From Mycobacterium fragae (GTDB lineage: Bacteria; Actinomycetota; Actinomycetes; Mycobacteriales; Mycobacteriaceae), in contig NZ_LQOW01000031.1 in assembly GCF_002102185.1 (NCBI RefSeq), positions 620,001-684,000 on the forward strand: a stretch of DNA of 64,000 nt. Reading direction: 5' to 3'. Under the pieces are notes generated by a model. It did not search any database, was not told the DNA's origin, and saw only the letters and a list, made by a program, of their open reading frames with translations. Positions 48,326 to 57,118 of this stretch are shown here, piece by piece. The number at the start of each line of letters is the position of its first letter. Position 1 is the first letter of the stretch. The translations under genes were made by a program, and so were the position numbers.

Positions 48326-48671
48326 AACACTCTTCCCGTCAGGCCACCGCTACGTCGTGTACCACTGCTGTTTCGTCCGTGCCACTATGCCGGGCCGCCG
48401 GTCCGAGCGGCCCACCTCCACGTGGCCTCACAACGGACGGCGATGGGAGGGTATCAGTGCGATCGGCCGAAATGCGAGTCGGCGACCCGGTGTGGCTGAT
48501 AACAATTGCTGAACCAGCTGGTCACGCGGCAGGTTGAAAACGAGGCGCGACGACCGCGCCGTCCGCCAGACCGAATTGCGCTGCCCTCGCCTATCCCCCT
48601 GTGCGGCAGCGGGTTTCATCGCCGAGACCTCGCCGCCGTATGGCGAATTTCTCCCACCGTCACGCAAAGTA
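48326..48671. other. Intergenic stretch between acyltransferase and furA promoter
   Basis: About 346 bp without a convincing gene. The left end must contain the promoter of the leftward acyltransferase and the right end borders the furA promoter. A reading frame continuous with furA begins at 48506, but its translated upstream part shows no known domain and furA has a well-placed start of its own. No repeats or tRNA-like folds were noticed. Confidence 0.6.
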
Positions 48672-48702
48672 TTGACTGGGTCCAGAAAAGTGCGCATATT
48701 GT
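48672..48702 (+). promoter_or_regulatory. furA-katG promoter, start-proximal
   Basis: A -35 TTGACT (48672-48677) and a -10 in CATATTGT (48695-48702, 17-19 bp spacing) lie directly before the furA GTG at 48707. There is no room for a ribosome site, so transcripts should be leaderless. In M. tuberculosis FurA represses its own promoter by binding an AT-rich stretch just upstream of furA. Confidence 0.75.
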
Positions 48703-48706
48703 CTGT

Positions 48707-49153
48707 GTGTCCTCGATGTCGGACTACGCGGACCAGCTCCGGATGGCGGATCTGCGCGTGACGCGTCCTCGAGTCGCCGTTCTGGAGGCGGTAGAGGCGC
48801 ACCCGCATGCCGACACGGAAACGATTTTCGACGCTGTGCGTTCCGGCCTGCCGACGGTGTCCCGCCAAGCCGTCTACGACGTGCTGCATGCATTGACCGC
48901 GGTGGGTCTGATCCGGCGAATTCAGCCGTCGGGCTCCGTCGCTCGCTACGAATCCCGCGTCGCCGATAACCACCACCACATCGTCTGCCGGTCCTGCGGG
49001 GCCATCGCGGACGTCGACTGCGCGGTCGGCGAGGCGCCCTGCCTGACCCCGGCCGACGATAACGGTTTTTCCCTCGACGAAGCCGAGGTCATCTACTGGG
49101 GCCTGTGCCCCGACTGCTCGACATCACCAACCAGGACGCGATCACAGATGTGA
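48707..49153 (+). CDS. furA: Ferric uptake regulator family repressor FurA
   Basis: A 148-residue Fur-family DNA-binding protein nearly identical in layout to M. tuberculosis FurA. The winged helix covers about residues 10-80 (LRVTRPRVAVLEAV, then VSRQAVYDVLHALTAVGLIRRI). The metal site includes NHHHIVCRSCG and the C-terminal GLCPDCS, giving two CxxC pairs. It represses furA-katG and responds to metal and peroxide. The GTG at 48707 gives the canonical N-terminus SSMSDYADQLR. It is 36 bp upstream of katG and cotranscribed with it in related species. Confidence 0.96.
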   Translation: MSSMSDYADQLRMADLRVTRPRVAVLEAVEAHPHADTETIFDAVRSGLPTVSRQAVYDVLHALTAVGLIRRIQPSGSVARYESRVADNHHHIVCRSCGAIADVDCAVGEAPCLTPADDNGFSLDEAEVIYWGLCPDCSTSPTRTRSQM

Positions 49154-49189
49154 TCGCCCCTTTCACCTACCGCTGAAAGGAAGGACCAC

Positions 49190-51367
49190 GTGTCCGAGAG
49201 CGAAAACCCAGTAATCGACGCGCCGGAACCCAAGGCACACCGGCCGATGACGAACCGGGACTGGTGGCCGAACCAGCCGGATCTGTCGATTCTGCACAAG
49301 CACGCGCCGCAGGCCAGCCCGATGGGAGAGGACTTCAATTATCGGGAGGAATTCAAGAAACTCGACGTCGAGGCGCTGAAGCGCGACGTCTTCGAAGTGA
49401 TGACCACATCGCAGGACTGGTGGCCGGCCGACTACGGCCATTACGGACCGTTGTTCATCCGGATGAGCTGGCATGCCGCGGGCACCTACCGCATCCATGA
49501 CGGTCGCGGCGGCGGCGGCGAAGGCTCGCAGCGCTTCGCCCCGCTCAACAGCTGGCCCGACAACGCCAGCCTGGACAAGGCGCGCCGGTTACTCTGGCCC
49601 GTCAAAAAGAAGTACGGCAGCAAGATCTCCTGGGCCGATCTGATCATCTTCGCCGGCAACTGTGCTTATGAATCCATGGGGTTCAAGACGTTTGGCTTCG
49701 CCTTCGGGCGCGAGGACGTTCACGAACCGGAGGAGATGTTCTGGGGTCCTGAGGACACCTGGCTCGGCGATGAGCGGTACAGCGGCGACCGGCAACTCGC
49801 CGAGCCGCTCGCGAACGTCCAGATGGGCCTGATCTATGTGAATCCCGAAGGACCCAACGGCGAGCCGGATCCGCTTGCGGCGGCGATCGACATCCGGGAG
49901 ACGTTCGGTCGGATGGCGATGAACGACGTCGAGACGGCGGCGCTGATCGTCGGCGGCCACACCGTCGGCAAGACCCACGGTGCCGGCGATGCCGATCTCG
50001 TCGGTCCCGAGCCCGAGGCTGCGCCCATAGAGCAGCAGGGCTTGGGCTGGAAGAGCGCCTACGGCAGCGGTGTCGGCAAGGACGCGATCACCAGCGGTCT
50101 CGAGGTGGTCTGGACGCCCACCCCGACCAAGTGGGACAACAGCTACCTGGAAACTCTGTACAAGTACGAATGGGAGCTGACCAAGAGTCCGGCAGGCGCG
50201 TGGCAATACACCGCGAAGGACGCCGAGCAGGTTGTCCCGGACCCCTTCGACGAGTCGGCGAAGCGCCTGCCGACAATGCTGGTAACGGACGTCTCGATGC
50301 GGATGGATCCGATCTACGGCAAGATCACCCGCCGCTGGCTGGACCACCCCGAGGAACTGGAAGAGGAGTTCGCCAAGGCGTGGTACAAGCTGCTGCACCG
50401 CGACATGGGGCCGGTCTCCCGCTACCTCGGCCCGTGGGTTCCCGAACCCCAGCTGTGGCAGGACCCCGTCCCCCAGGTCGATCACGAACTGATCGGCGAG
50501 CAGGACATCGCCGCGCTGAAGAGCAAGCTGCTCGACTCGGGGCTGTCGATCCCGCAACTCGTGTCCACGGCATGGGCTTCGGCGGCGAGCTTCCGGGGCA
50601 CCGATAAGCGAGGCGGCGCCAACGGGGCCCGGATCCGCCTTGCGCCGCAAAAGGATTGGGAGGTCAACAGCCCGGCGGAGCTGGCCAAGGTGCTGCCGGT
50701 GCTCGAGAAGGTCCAGCAGGACTTCAACAAGTCGCAGTCCGGTGGCAAAAAGGTCTCGCTGGCCGACCTGATCGTGCTCGGCGGCTGCGCCGCGGTCGAG
50801 CAGGCGGCGAAGAAGGCCGGGTTCGACATCACGGTGCCGTTCACGCCGGGGCGCACCGACGCCTCGCAGGAGCAGACCGACGTGGAGTCGTTCGCCGTGC
50901 TCGAGCCGAAGGCCGACGGGTTCCGCAACTACCTGCGGCGGGGCGAGAAGCTGTCGCCGGAGACCCTGCTGGTCGACCGGGCCTACATGCTGAACCTGAC
51001 CGCGCCGGAGATGACGGTGCTGATCGGCGGGCTGCGCGCGCTGAACGCCAATTTCGGTCAAAGCAAGCACGGCGTCTTCACCGACCGCCCCGAGACGTTG
51101 ACCAACGACTTCTTCGTGAACCTGGTCGACATGGGCAACGAGTGGAAGGTCTCCGAGTCGACCGAAAACGTCTACGAGGTTCGGGACCGCGCAACGGGCG
51201 AACTGAAGTGGACGGCCACCGCCGTCGACTTGGTGTTCGGGTCGAATTCGGTGCTGCGCGGTCTGGCGGAGGTTTACGCCGCCGACGACGCCAACGAGAA
51301 GTTCGTGCACGACTTCGTCGCGACGTGGAACAAGGTGATGAACCTCGACCGGTTCGACCTGGCCTGA
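49190..51367 (+). CDS. katG: Catalase-peroxidase KatG
   Basis: A 725-residue bifunctional haem enzyme; numbering runs 13 behind M. tuberculosis KatG because of a shorter N-terminus. Active-site residues are R91, W94 and H95 (IRMSWHAAGTYR), and the proximal haem ligand is H257 (GGHTVGKTHG). The Met-Tyr-Trp adduct that gives catalase activity can form from M242, Y216 and W94. The residue equivalent to S315 is Ser (AITSGLEVVW), the isoniazid-susceptible form in M. tuberculosis. The inactive C-terminal half-domain is complete. The GTG at 49190 is preceded by a good ribosome site (GGAAGGA). It detoxifies peroxide in the cytosol. Confidence 0.97.
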   Translation: MSESENPVIDAPEPKAHRPMTNRDWWPNQPDLSILHKHAPQASPMGEDFNYREEFKKLDVEALKRDVFEVMTTSQDWWPADYGHYGPLFIRMSWHAAGTYRIHDGRGGGGEGSQRFAPLNSWPDNASLDKARRLLWPVKKKYGSKISWADLIIFAGNCAYESMGFKTFGFAFGREDVHEPEEMFWGPEDTWLGDERYSGDRQLAEPLANVQMGLIYVNPEGPNGEPDPLAAAIDIRETFGRMAMNDVETAALIVGGHTVGKTHGAGDADLVGPEPEAAPIEQQGLGWKSAYGSGVGKDAITSGLEVVWTPTPTKWDNSYLETLYKYEWELTKSPAGAWQYTAKDAEQVVPDPFDESAKRLPTMLVTDVSMRMDPIYGKITRRWLDHPEELEEEFAKAWYKLLHRDMGPVSRYLGPWVPEPQLWQDPVPQVDHELIGEQDIAALKSKLLDSGLSIPQLVSTAWASAASFRGTDKRGGANGARIRLAPQKDWEVNSPAELAKVLPVLEKVQQDFNKSQSGGKKVSLADLIVLGGCAAVEQAAKKAGFDITVPFTPGRTDASQEQTDVESFAVLEPKADGFRNYLRRGEKLSPETLLVDRAYMLNLTAPEMTVLIGGLRALNANFGQSKHGVFTDRPETLTNDFFVNLVDMGNEWKVSESTENVYEVRDRATGELKWTATAVDLVFGSNSVLRGLAEVYAADDANEKFVHDFVATWNKVMNLDRFDLA

Positions 51368-51407
51368 TCGCAGCCCGGTCGACGATACTCTCGCTGTTGT
51401 GCCGCGG

Positions 51408-52121
51408 CTAATACAGCGGCGACCATGCGGACGTGCGCAGTAGTCGGCTCTGCCACTGGTCGCGGTACTTCAGGGCGTCGAACATGTAGGTTCCGGGGCC
51501 ACGGTGCTCGGGCGGGATGTCGGTGGTCAGTAGATGAACCAGGGCCGCGTAGTCGTTGGTCGCGTCGATCTTCTGCCACAGCATCGCTTCTCGGCGCTTG
51601 TAGCTGCCATGCGCCACCTGAAAGCACGCCTGGATTTCGAGCACGCGTCGGCCCGGCGGCGCCTTGGAAAGCACCCGATAGTAGATCTCGTCCCAGGAGC
51701 GGATGTAGTCGTCCAGCGGCGCGCTGGGCCAGCCGGTGTCCTCCATGAACAGGCTCAGCGGGTGCGTCGCACCGTCGGTGGGAACCGTCGTCAGGTCCAC
51801 TTCATGCAGCGGTGACCACTCGACCGGCAGCAGGATCTTGCCGGTGACGTCGTGGCGCAGGTTGTCCAGCTCACGCATCCACGGGGCCAGATCACCCGTT
51901 TGGGCGCGGCGGGCCAGATCCTCCCACGCAGCGCCGTCGGCGATGCCCGTGATGGTGACCACGTTGTAGGACACCCCGGTGCCGTGCGCGTGGTTGGCAT
52001 ACCAGAGCAGCCGGGCGTCGTCCTCTTGCGCGAGCGTCGGCATCCAGCCCTCGCGGTAGGCCGCCTCGAAGTCGTCCTCGCGTGCGCCGACCACCCGGTG
52101 GGTCTCGTGAAGGAACAGCAT
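51408..52121 (-). CDS. Conserved hypothetical protein, paralogue of 53583-54281 (NIPSNAP-like)
   Basis: A 237-residue soluble protein. It shares an almost regular template with the protein at 53583-54281: MLFLHETH against MLFMHEVH, DDARLLWYANHAHGTG against DDARLLWYTNHAHGSG, WMRELDNLRHDV against WMRELDELRHDV, and RLLRTSAWSPLY against RLLRTSSWSPLY. The pattern suggests two ferredoxin-like (NIPSNAP/dimeric alpha-beta barrel) units. ATG 52121 is preceded by AAAGGA at seven bases. It ends the minus-strand operon after the acyl-CoA synthetase. Function unknown. Confidence 0.8.
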   Translation of the reverse strand: MLFLHETHRVVGAREDDFEAAYREGWMPTLAQEDDARLLWYANHAHGTGVSYNVVTITGIADGAAWEDLARRAQTGDLAPWMRELDNLRHDVTGKILLPVEWSPLHEVDLTTVPTDGATHPLSLFMEDTGWPSAPLDDYIRSWDEIYYRVLSKAPPGRRVLEIQACFQVAHGSYKRREAMLWQKIDATNDYAALVHLLTTDIPPEHRGPGTYMFDALKYRDQWQSRLLRTSAWSPLY

Positions 52122-52138
52122 CGCCACGTCCTTTCGGC

Positions 52139-53575
52139 TCAGGCTCCGTCCGCGATCAACGCGGCCAGTTGACGGCGATTGACCTTGCCGGTTTCGGTGT
52201 ACGGGATTCGCTCGAGGACCATCAGCCGCTCGGGCAGCTTGAAATAGGCGATTCGCTCACGACAGTGCGACCGCAGCTCTTCGAGCGTCACCGGGGCGCG
52301 CGCCACCACGGCGGCGCCCACCCGCTGACCCATCTCCTCGTCGGTGACTCCGGCGACCGCCACGTCGCTCACCGCCGGATGGGTGCGCAGCGCTTCCTCG
52401 ACCTCGATCGGCCCGAACTTCTCTCCCCCACGATTGATGGTGTCGCTGAGCCGCCCGGCCGGATAGATATAGCCATCGGCATCCCGGCGCGCGAGGTCCC
52501 CCGTGTGCAGCCAACCCCCGCTGACGTTTTGGCCGGTTTTGACCCACAACTCACCGACGTTTCCCGGCTCGACGTCGGCCCCGGTGTCGGGGTCCACCAC
52601 CCGCACTTCGACGCCGGGCAATGGCCTGCCCACCGATCCCACGCGGTTGGGATCACGGTGGTCTTCCGGCAACAACGTGGTGTAGGCCCCCAGCGTCTCG
52701 GTTTGCCCGAAAACGTTGGCGAACGCCACATGCGGCAGCGCAGCCATCGCGCGGCGTACCAATGCGACGGGTGCGGCGGCGGCCCCGTACGCGACGGCGA
52801 CCAGCGAGCTCAAGTCGGTGCCGGAGAAGCGGGGATGGTCGAGGATCCGCTGCAGCATCGTCGGCACCAAGAACGCGGTAGCCACGCGGTGCTCCTGCAC
52901 CAACCGCAACCATTCCCCGGCGTCGAAGCGATCCTGGACGACCGAGGTGTTGCCCGCATACAGGCTGCCCAGCATGCCCAGCGACCCGCCGACGTGGAAG
53001 AACGGAACGCACATCATCCCCACTGCGGGCGGCACCTCGGCCCGAAACGGCGGGGCAATCCCCCGGATCCGCGCACTCAGCTGTGCGCCGGTGATTGCGA
53101 CGGCCTTCGGCAACCCGGTCGTTCCGCTGGTGAACAGCACCAGGGCGTCGCGGTCGTCGACCTGCTCCACGTGCGGCGGAAGCGGGCCGTCGCGCAATAG
53201 GTCGGCCGACAAGACCTTGGCCGCGCCCGCATCCAAGAGCCCGCGGGCGAACGTCTGGCCGGCCACCCCGACCGGTGCGCACCCGGCGTTGTGCATCAGA
53301 CCCCGCAGCTCCGGTGCGGTGAGCGCGGGATTCATCAACGCCGCCGCCGCGCCAATGCGGGCCGCGGCGAGCACCGTTGCGATCGACAGCAGACTGCCGC
53401 CGTCGACGACGGCGACGCGAGTTCCGGGCTCGACCCCGTTGGCGGCCAGCCCTCCGGCGCATTGTTCGACGGCGGTGGCCAGTTGGCCGTATCCGATGAC
53501 GTGCCCACCCATGATGAGCGCCGCGCGGTCGGGATCTGCGGCGGCGACCGGGTCGATGAGCGTGCCGATGTTCAT
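52139..53575 (-). CDS. Acyl-CoA synthetase/AMP-dependent ligase
   Basis: A 478-residue adenylate-forming enzyme. The P-loop motif is LVLFTSGTTGLPKAV (about residue 145), the A5-type motif is VFGQTETLG, the hinge Asp lies in LHTGDLARRDADGY and the C-terminal catalytic Lys in YTETGKVNRRQL. It activates a carboxylic acid to its CoA ester. It is shorter than typical FadD enzymes (500-560), in line with small or cyclic acid substrates. It lies between two paralogous hypothetical genes in one minus-strand operon (7-bp and 17-bp gaps). Confidence 0.93.
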   Translation of the reverse strand: MNIGTLIDPVAAADPDRAALIMGGHVIGYGQLATAVEQCAGGLAANGVEPGTRVAVVDGGSLLSIATVLAAARIGAAAALMNPALTAPELRGLMHNAGCAPVGVAGQTFARGLLDAGAAKVLSADLLRDGPLPPHVEQVDDRDALVLFTSGTTGLPKAVAITGAQLSARIRGIAPPFRAEVPPAVGMMCVPFFHVGGSLGMLGSLYAGNTSVVQDRFDAGEWLRLVQEHRVATAFLVPTMLQRILDHPRFSGTDLSSLVAVAYGAAAAPVALVRRAMAALPHVAFANVFGQTETLGAYTTLLPEDHRDPNRVGSVGRPLPGVEVRVVDPDTGADVEPGNVGELWVKTGQNVSGGWLHTGDLARRDADGYIYPAGRLSDTINRGGEKFGPIEVEEALRTHPAVSDVAVAGVTDEEMGQRVGAAVVARAPVTLEELRSHCRERIAYFKLPERLMVLERIPYTETGKVNRRQLAALIADGA

Positions 53576-53582
53576 GGGCCGC

Positions 53583-54281
53583 TCAGTACAGGGGTGACCA
53601 CGAGGAGGTGCGAAGCAGCCGGCTGACCCATTGATCGCGTAGGTCCAGCGCGTCGTACATCCAGGTTCCGGGTGCCCGGTAGTCGGGTGGAATCTCGGTG
53701 TAAAGCAGGTTGAGCAGCGCCTCGGGCTGGTGGATGCGCTGCATCAGCACGACCTCACGGCGCAGCTGGCTGCCCAGGGCGGGCTGAAACGCGGCCTGGA
53801 TCGTCAGCATGGAATCCGCTCGGTCGAGGCTCTTGGAGTACACCTCACCGCAGCGGTCGATGTATTCGGTGAACTTCTCCTTGTACGGCCACATGGTGTC
53901 TTGCATGTAGAGCGTCAGCTCGTGCTGGCGCCCGTCGGCCGGAACCTCGTCGAACGACATGTCCTGCAGCGGCGACCACGGCAGCGCCAACAGCAGCTTG
54001 CCGTCGACGTCGTGGCGCAGCTCGTCCAATTCGCGCATCCATTGCCGGAGATCGCCGCGCTGAATGCGATGGGCCAGGCGCTCCCACGCCGCTCCGTCGC
54101 GAACCGCGGTCACGGTGACGACGGTGTAGGAGGGGCCGCTGCCGTGGGCGTGGTTGGTGTACCACAGCAATCGGGCGTCGTCTCCGTCGGCGAGCATCGG
54201 CATCCAGCCGTCGCGGAATGCCGCCTCGAATTCGTCTTCGGCGCGCCCGCGCACCGTGTGCACCTCGTGCATGAACAGCAT
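53583..54281 (-). CDS. Conserved hypothetical protein, paralogue of 51408-52121 (NIPSNAP-like)
   Basis: A 232-residue soluble protein, first gene of the minus-strand operon. Ribosome site GAGGAGG, six bases before ATG 54281, decides the start. Internal similarity to the protein at 51408-52121 runs from end to end. Conserved polar residues include the HAHG block and the C-terminal SPLY. The two copies flanking the CoA ligase suggest paralogous enzymes or a heteromer acting on the same pathway. It is divergent from the CMD operon over 99 bp. Confidence 0.8.
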   Translation of the reverse strand: MLFMHEVHTVRGRAEDEFEAAFRDGWMPMLADGDDARLLWYTNHAHGSGPSYTVVTVTAVRDGAAWERLAHRIQRGDLRQWMRELDELRHDVDGKLLLALPWSPLQDMSFDEVPADGRQHELTLYMQDTMWPYKEKFTEYIDRCGEVYSKSLDRADSMLTIQAAFQPALGSQLRREVVLMQRIHQPEALLNLLYTEIPPDYRAPGTWMYDALDLRDQWVSRLLRTSSWSPLY

Positions 54282-54380
54282 GCCGAGACCTCCTCGAGCG
54301 CTGCGCTCCACCCTGAACGCCCTCGCTCAACGGACGCTACCCCGTAGACAGCTGAGTTGAGAATCTGGTTTCCTCAGCTG

Positions 54381-54863
54381 ATGGCGAGGTTGAAGGTGCC
54401 CGACGGCCCTGGCGGCGAGGCCGCGATGATCTGGACGTTGCGCCCGGAACTCGGCGACATGGTTGAGCGGATGATCCGCGGCGCCTACCAGCAGAGCATC
54501 CTGCCGCCCGACGAGCGTGAACTGGCCCGGATGCGCATCGCGCAGATCAACGACTGCGTTGCATGCTCGGACTTCCGCGCGCAGTCGGTGCTCGAGGCGG
54601 GCATCTCACCCGAGCTCTATGACAATGTCGCCACCTATGCCAGCTACCCCGGCTACACGCCACGGCAACGCCTTGCCATCGAGTACGCCGAACGGTTCGC
54701 AACCGACCACGGGTCGATCGATGACGCCATGTTCGGGCGGCTGCGCGAAGTCTTTTCCGACGAGGAAATCCTCGATCTCACACTGTGCATCGCGGTTTTC
54801 CTCGGTTTGGGGCGCTCGTTGACCGTGCTCGGTGTCGATCAGTCCTGCGCGATCGACCTCTGA
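54381..54863 (+). CDS. Carboxymuconolactone decarboxylase (AhpD-like) family protein
   Basis: A 160-residue helical protein of the CMD family. The redox motif CVACSDF (CxxC) and the helix RMRIAQINDCVACSDFRAQS match AhpD-like proteins. The second half (YTPRQRLAIEYAERFATDHG) is also typical. I chose ATG 54381; a TTG at 54357 is possible. It starts the plus-strand operon with nitroreductase and SRPBCC genes (10-bp gap). The role may be hydroperoxide reduction or ring-lactone chemistry. Confidence 0.87.
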   Translation: MARLKVPDGPGGEAAMIWTLRPELGDMVERMIRGAYQQSILPPDERELARMRIAQINDCVACSDFRAQSVLEAGISPELYDNVATYASYPGYTPRQRLAIEYAERFATDHGSIDDAMFGRLREVFSDEEILDLTLCIAVFLGLGRSLTVLGVDQSCAIDL

Positions 54864-54873
54864 GCGAGGACGA

Positions 54874-55503
54874 GTGGACATCGCGTCGGTCGACGAACTG
54901 CTCACCACCACGCGGTCGGTGCGCAAACGCCTCGACCTGAACCGGCCGGTCGGTCGCGACGTGATCCTGGAGTGCCTTCGCATCGCGATGCAGGCGCCGA
55001 CGGCGAGCAACGCACAAGACTGGCGGTGGCTGGTGATCACCGACGCCGACAAGCGCGCCGCGATCGCCGAGATCTACGGCAGCATCGGCGCAGAGTATCT
55101 GGCTCAGGTCGCGGCCACCGAGTCCGATCCGCAGACCCGACGCGTGTATGCCAGTGCGCTTTCGCTGACCGAGACGCTGGCCTCCGTGCCCGTGCATGTC
55201 ATTCCGTGCCTGCAGCGCCGATTCGACGACGGTGACCGGTTGGTGGCGGCATCGGCCTGGGCCTCGATCATCCCTGCGGGCTGGAGCTTCCTGCTCGCGC
55301 TTCGGTCCCGCGGTCTGGGGTCGGTGTGGACGACGATGCATTTGGCCAAGGAGCAGGAAGTCGCCGAACTGCTGGGCATCCCGGACACCGTCACGCAGGC
55401 CGCACTGTTTCCGGTGGCATACACGATTGGCACCGACTTCCGGCCGGCCTCGCGCCCGCCGCCGGAAACCGTCACTTATTGGAATAGCTGGGGAGAACGC
55501 TGA
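54874..55503 (+). CDS. Nitroreductase-family FMN oxidoreductase
   Basis: A 209-residue flavoprotein. The N-terminal FMN-binding pattern is TTRSVRKRLDLNRPVG, followed by AMQAPTASNAQDWRWLVI, and a later block is SRGLGSVWTTMHLAKEQEVAELLGIPD. Most members are homodimers that reduce nitro compounds or quinones, or dehydrogenate ring compounds. The start is GTG 54874. It overlaps the SRPBCC gene by one base (TGATG), so translation is coupled. Confidence 0.9.
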   Translation: MDIASVDELLTTTRSVRKRLDLNRPVGRDVILECLRIAMQAPTASNAQDWRWLVITDADKRAAIAEIYGSIGAEYLAQVAATESDPQTRRVYASALSLTETLASVPVHVIPCLQRRFDDGDRLVAASAWASIIPAGWSFLLALRSRGLGSVWTTMHLAKEQEVAELLGIPDTVTQAALFPVAYTIGTDFRPASRPPPETVTYWNSWGER

Positions 55504-55997
55504 TGCAGTCCTACACCGTGCGATTCCATGTCGACGCGCCGCCGAGGAAGGTGTGGCGGGTGCTGCATCCGCCGGCGCCGCCGAACTCGCCGCGGCCTCG
55601 AGTCCTCGAGTGGCCGACCGGTAGCATGGAAATCCTGAACGAAGGCGACGAGGCCGGCGAGGGGCTGGTGCGCACGTGTGTCTTCCCGGTGCCCAAATAT
55701 CTGCTGTCGGGCGGCAAGGGGCGTTCGTGGGAAACCGTGACCGAGGCGAAGCTCAACAAGCTGTCCCGTTATGTGGCGATCGGCAAGCCGCTGTGGTCGC
55801 GCGCCGAGGGTTACCACGAACTGGAGGAACAGCCCGACGGCACCACGGTGCTGACATTCCATGAGACCTACCACGCCTACAACCCGGTGCTACGTTTCCT
55901 GCTCGAACGACCGGTGCACGCCAAGATTTCCCGGGACAACCTCGAAACGTACGAGCAGGCGCTCAGCTATGCCGGCACCGTCAAGCGACTGAACTAG
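55503..55997 (+). CDS. SRPBCC-fold protein
   Basis: A 164-residue single-domain protein (YTVRFHVDAPPRKVWRVLHPP at the start, then GSMEILNEGDEAGEGLVRTC and TVLTFHETYHAYNP). It is the third gene of the CMD operon. It binds a hydrophobic ligand by family analogy and could carry a pathway intermediate. It is not closely similar to the SRPBCC protein at 25648-26124. Confidence 0.85.
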   Translation: MQSYTVRFHVDAPPRKVWRVLHPPAPPNSPRPRVLEWPTGSMEILNEGDEAGEGLVRTCVFPVPKYLLSGGKGRSWETVTEAKLNKLSRYVAIGKPLWSRAEGYHELEEQPDGTTVLTFHETYHAYNPVLRFLLERPVHAKISRDNLETYEQALSYAGTVKRLN

Positions 55998-56117
55998 TCC
56001 TCGACGCTGTAGTTTCGGCAGTCAAATTCCTTTCTTAGCAAAGTATTAGCAGCTGCTCCCGGTGACCTTAGAGTAACCGGATAACGTCGCGAACAGTTTG
56101 AGGACTGGGGGCGGCAA

Positions 56118-56534
56118 ATGACCGATTCTTATCCATTCGAATGCGGTGGCGCCCGGGTCAGGGCGCAATGTCGCCACCTGGCAACCGTGGTCACGATCAC
56201 CGGCGCGATCGACGCCATGAACGTCGACCACCTCAGCGAATACTGCCAGCGTTTCATATTGCCGGACAAACCGATCGTCCTCGACTTATCTGGTGTGGAA
56301 TGCCTTCCCGCGCAAGGAATTCGATTCCTGTACCGCATCGACGACAAGTGTCGCCCGGCGGGACTGGAATGGGCGCTTATTACAAGTCAAGCGGTAACCC
56401 GGGTGCTGCGGATTACCAAGGACGAGGCCAGCTTTCCCACCGTCGGCTCCGTACATCAGGCGCTGGGGCACTTCGCTGACGCCACCTCTAGACGCCGCAA
56501 GATGTTGTTGCCGCTGCTGACCAAGACCGCCTAA
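56118..56534 (+). CDS. STAS-domain protein lacking the phospho-acceptor Ser
   Basis: A 138-residue protein with a STAS fold: TVVTITGAIDAMNVDHLSEYC, IVLDLSGVECLPAQGIRFLY and RVLRITKDEASFPTVGS. In anti-anti-sigma factors the loop after DLS reads DSxG and its Ser is phosphorylated; here it is PAQG, so the usual switch is lost. A basic C-terminus (SRRRKMLLPLLTK) may contact membrane or nucleic acid. No anti-sigma or kinase gene lies nearby. The preceding 120 bp holds the promoter. Confidence 0.82.
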   Translation: MTDSYPFECGGARVRAQCRHLATVVTITGAIDAMNVDHLSEYCQRFILPDKPIVLDLSGVECLPAQGIRFLYRIDDKCRPAGLEWALITSQAVTRVLRITKDEASFPTVGSVHQALGHFADATSRRRKMLLPLLTKTA

Positions 56535-56573
56535 CTCGCAATATCGGCCGGTGCGCGCCGGGGGCAACGTCGT

Positions 56574-57089
56574 ATGCTGCTATTTGTGAGGTCAAAGCGA
56601 GCAGCACTTGGCGCCGCGGCGCTTATTCTCGCCGGTTGGTGCACGAACAGCGGTGTCGCCGGTGCTGATCCGCACGGACCCGGGCCGCCGCCTGGCCCAT
56701 CACCTGGCCCATCACCGTCACCGTCACCTGCGCAGCAGTCTGGTTCCGGGCCCAAGACCACCATCGACCACGACGGCACCTACACAGTGGGAACCGACCT
56801 CGTTCCGGGCGTCTACACCACGGCTGGACCCGTCAAGAACGGCACCTGCTACTGGAAGCGGCTGGGCAATGCAGGCAGCAATGACATCATCGACAACTCG
56901 ATGAGCAAAAAGCCCCAGGTCGTGCAGATCGCTCCGACAGACCGGGCGTTCAAGACGGACGGTTGTCAGCCCTGGCAGAAGAACGACGCGGCGACCCCCG
57001 AGCCCACCAAAGCGCCAGGCGGCGCCGGTTTGCTGGACATCATCGGTTCGCTCATCAACCCCTCCGCCGGACAGCCGCCAAAGCCGTGA
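56574..57089 (+). CDS. Secreted Pro-rich protein
   Basis: A 171-residue exported protein with a signal peptide to about residue 31 (ALILAGWCTNSGVAGA). A repeated PGPSPGPSPSPSP linker follows, then a compact domain beginning TIDHDGTYTVGTDLVPGVYTTAGPV and containing GTCYWKRLGN, with two Cys (TCYW and DGCQPW) that may pair. This domain occurs in other mycobacterial exported proteins of unknown role. A Cys in the signal (GWC) might be a lipobox variant but the context is poor. Confidence 0.8.
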   Translation: MLLFVRSKRAALGAAALILAGWCTNSGVAGADPHGPGPPPGPSPGPSPSPSPAQQSGSGPKTTIDHDGTYTVGTDLVPGVYTTAGPVKNGTCYWKRLGNAGSNDIIDNSMSKKPQVVQIAPTDRAFKTDGCQPWQKNDAATPEPTKAPGGAGLLDIIGSLINPSAGQPPKP

Positions 57090-57118
57090 CGACTTAGTCG
57101 CCGCGGCAAACTTCGGGT

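Noticed and set aside
48506..48706. N-terminal extension of FurA
   Set aside because: The promoter lies inside it and the GTG at 48707 gives the canonical Fur start.
49589..51310. Long minus-strand reading frame (573 codons) opposite katG
   Set aside because: It is the mirror of a highly conserved GC-rich gene; the translation has no domain and the katG frame is certain.
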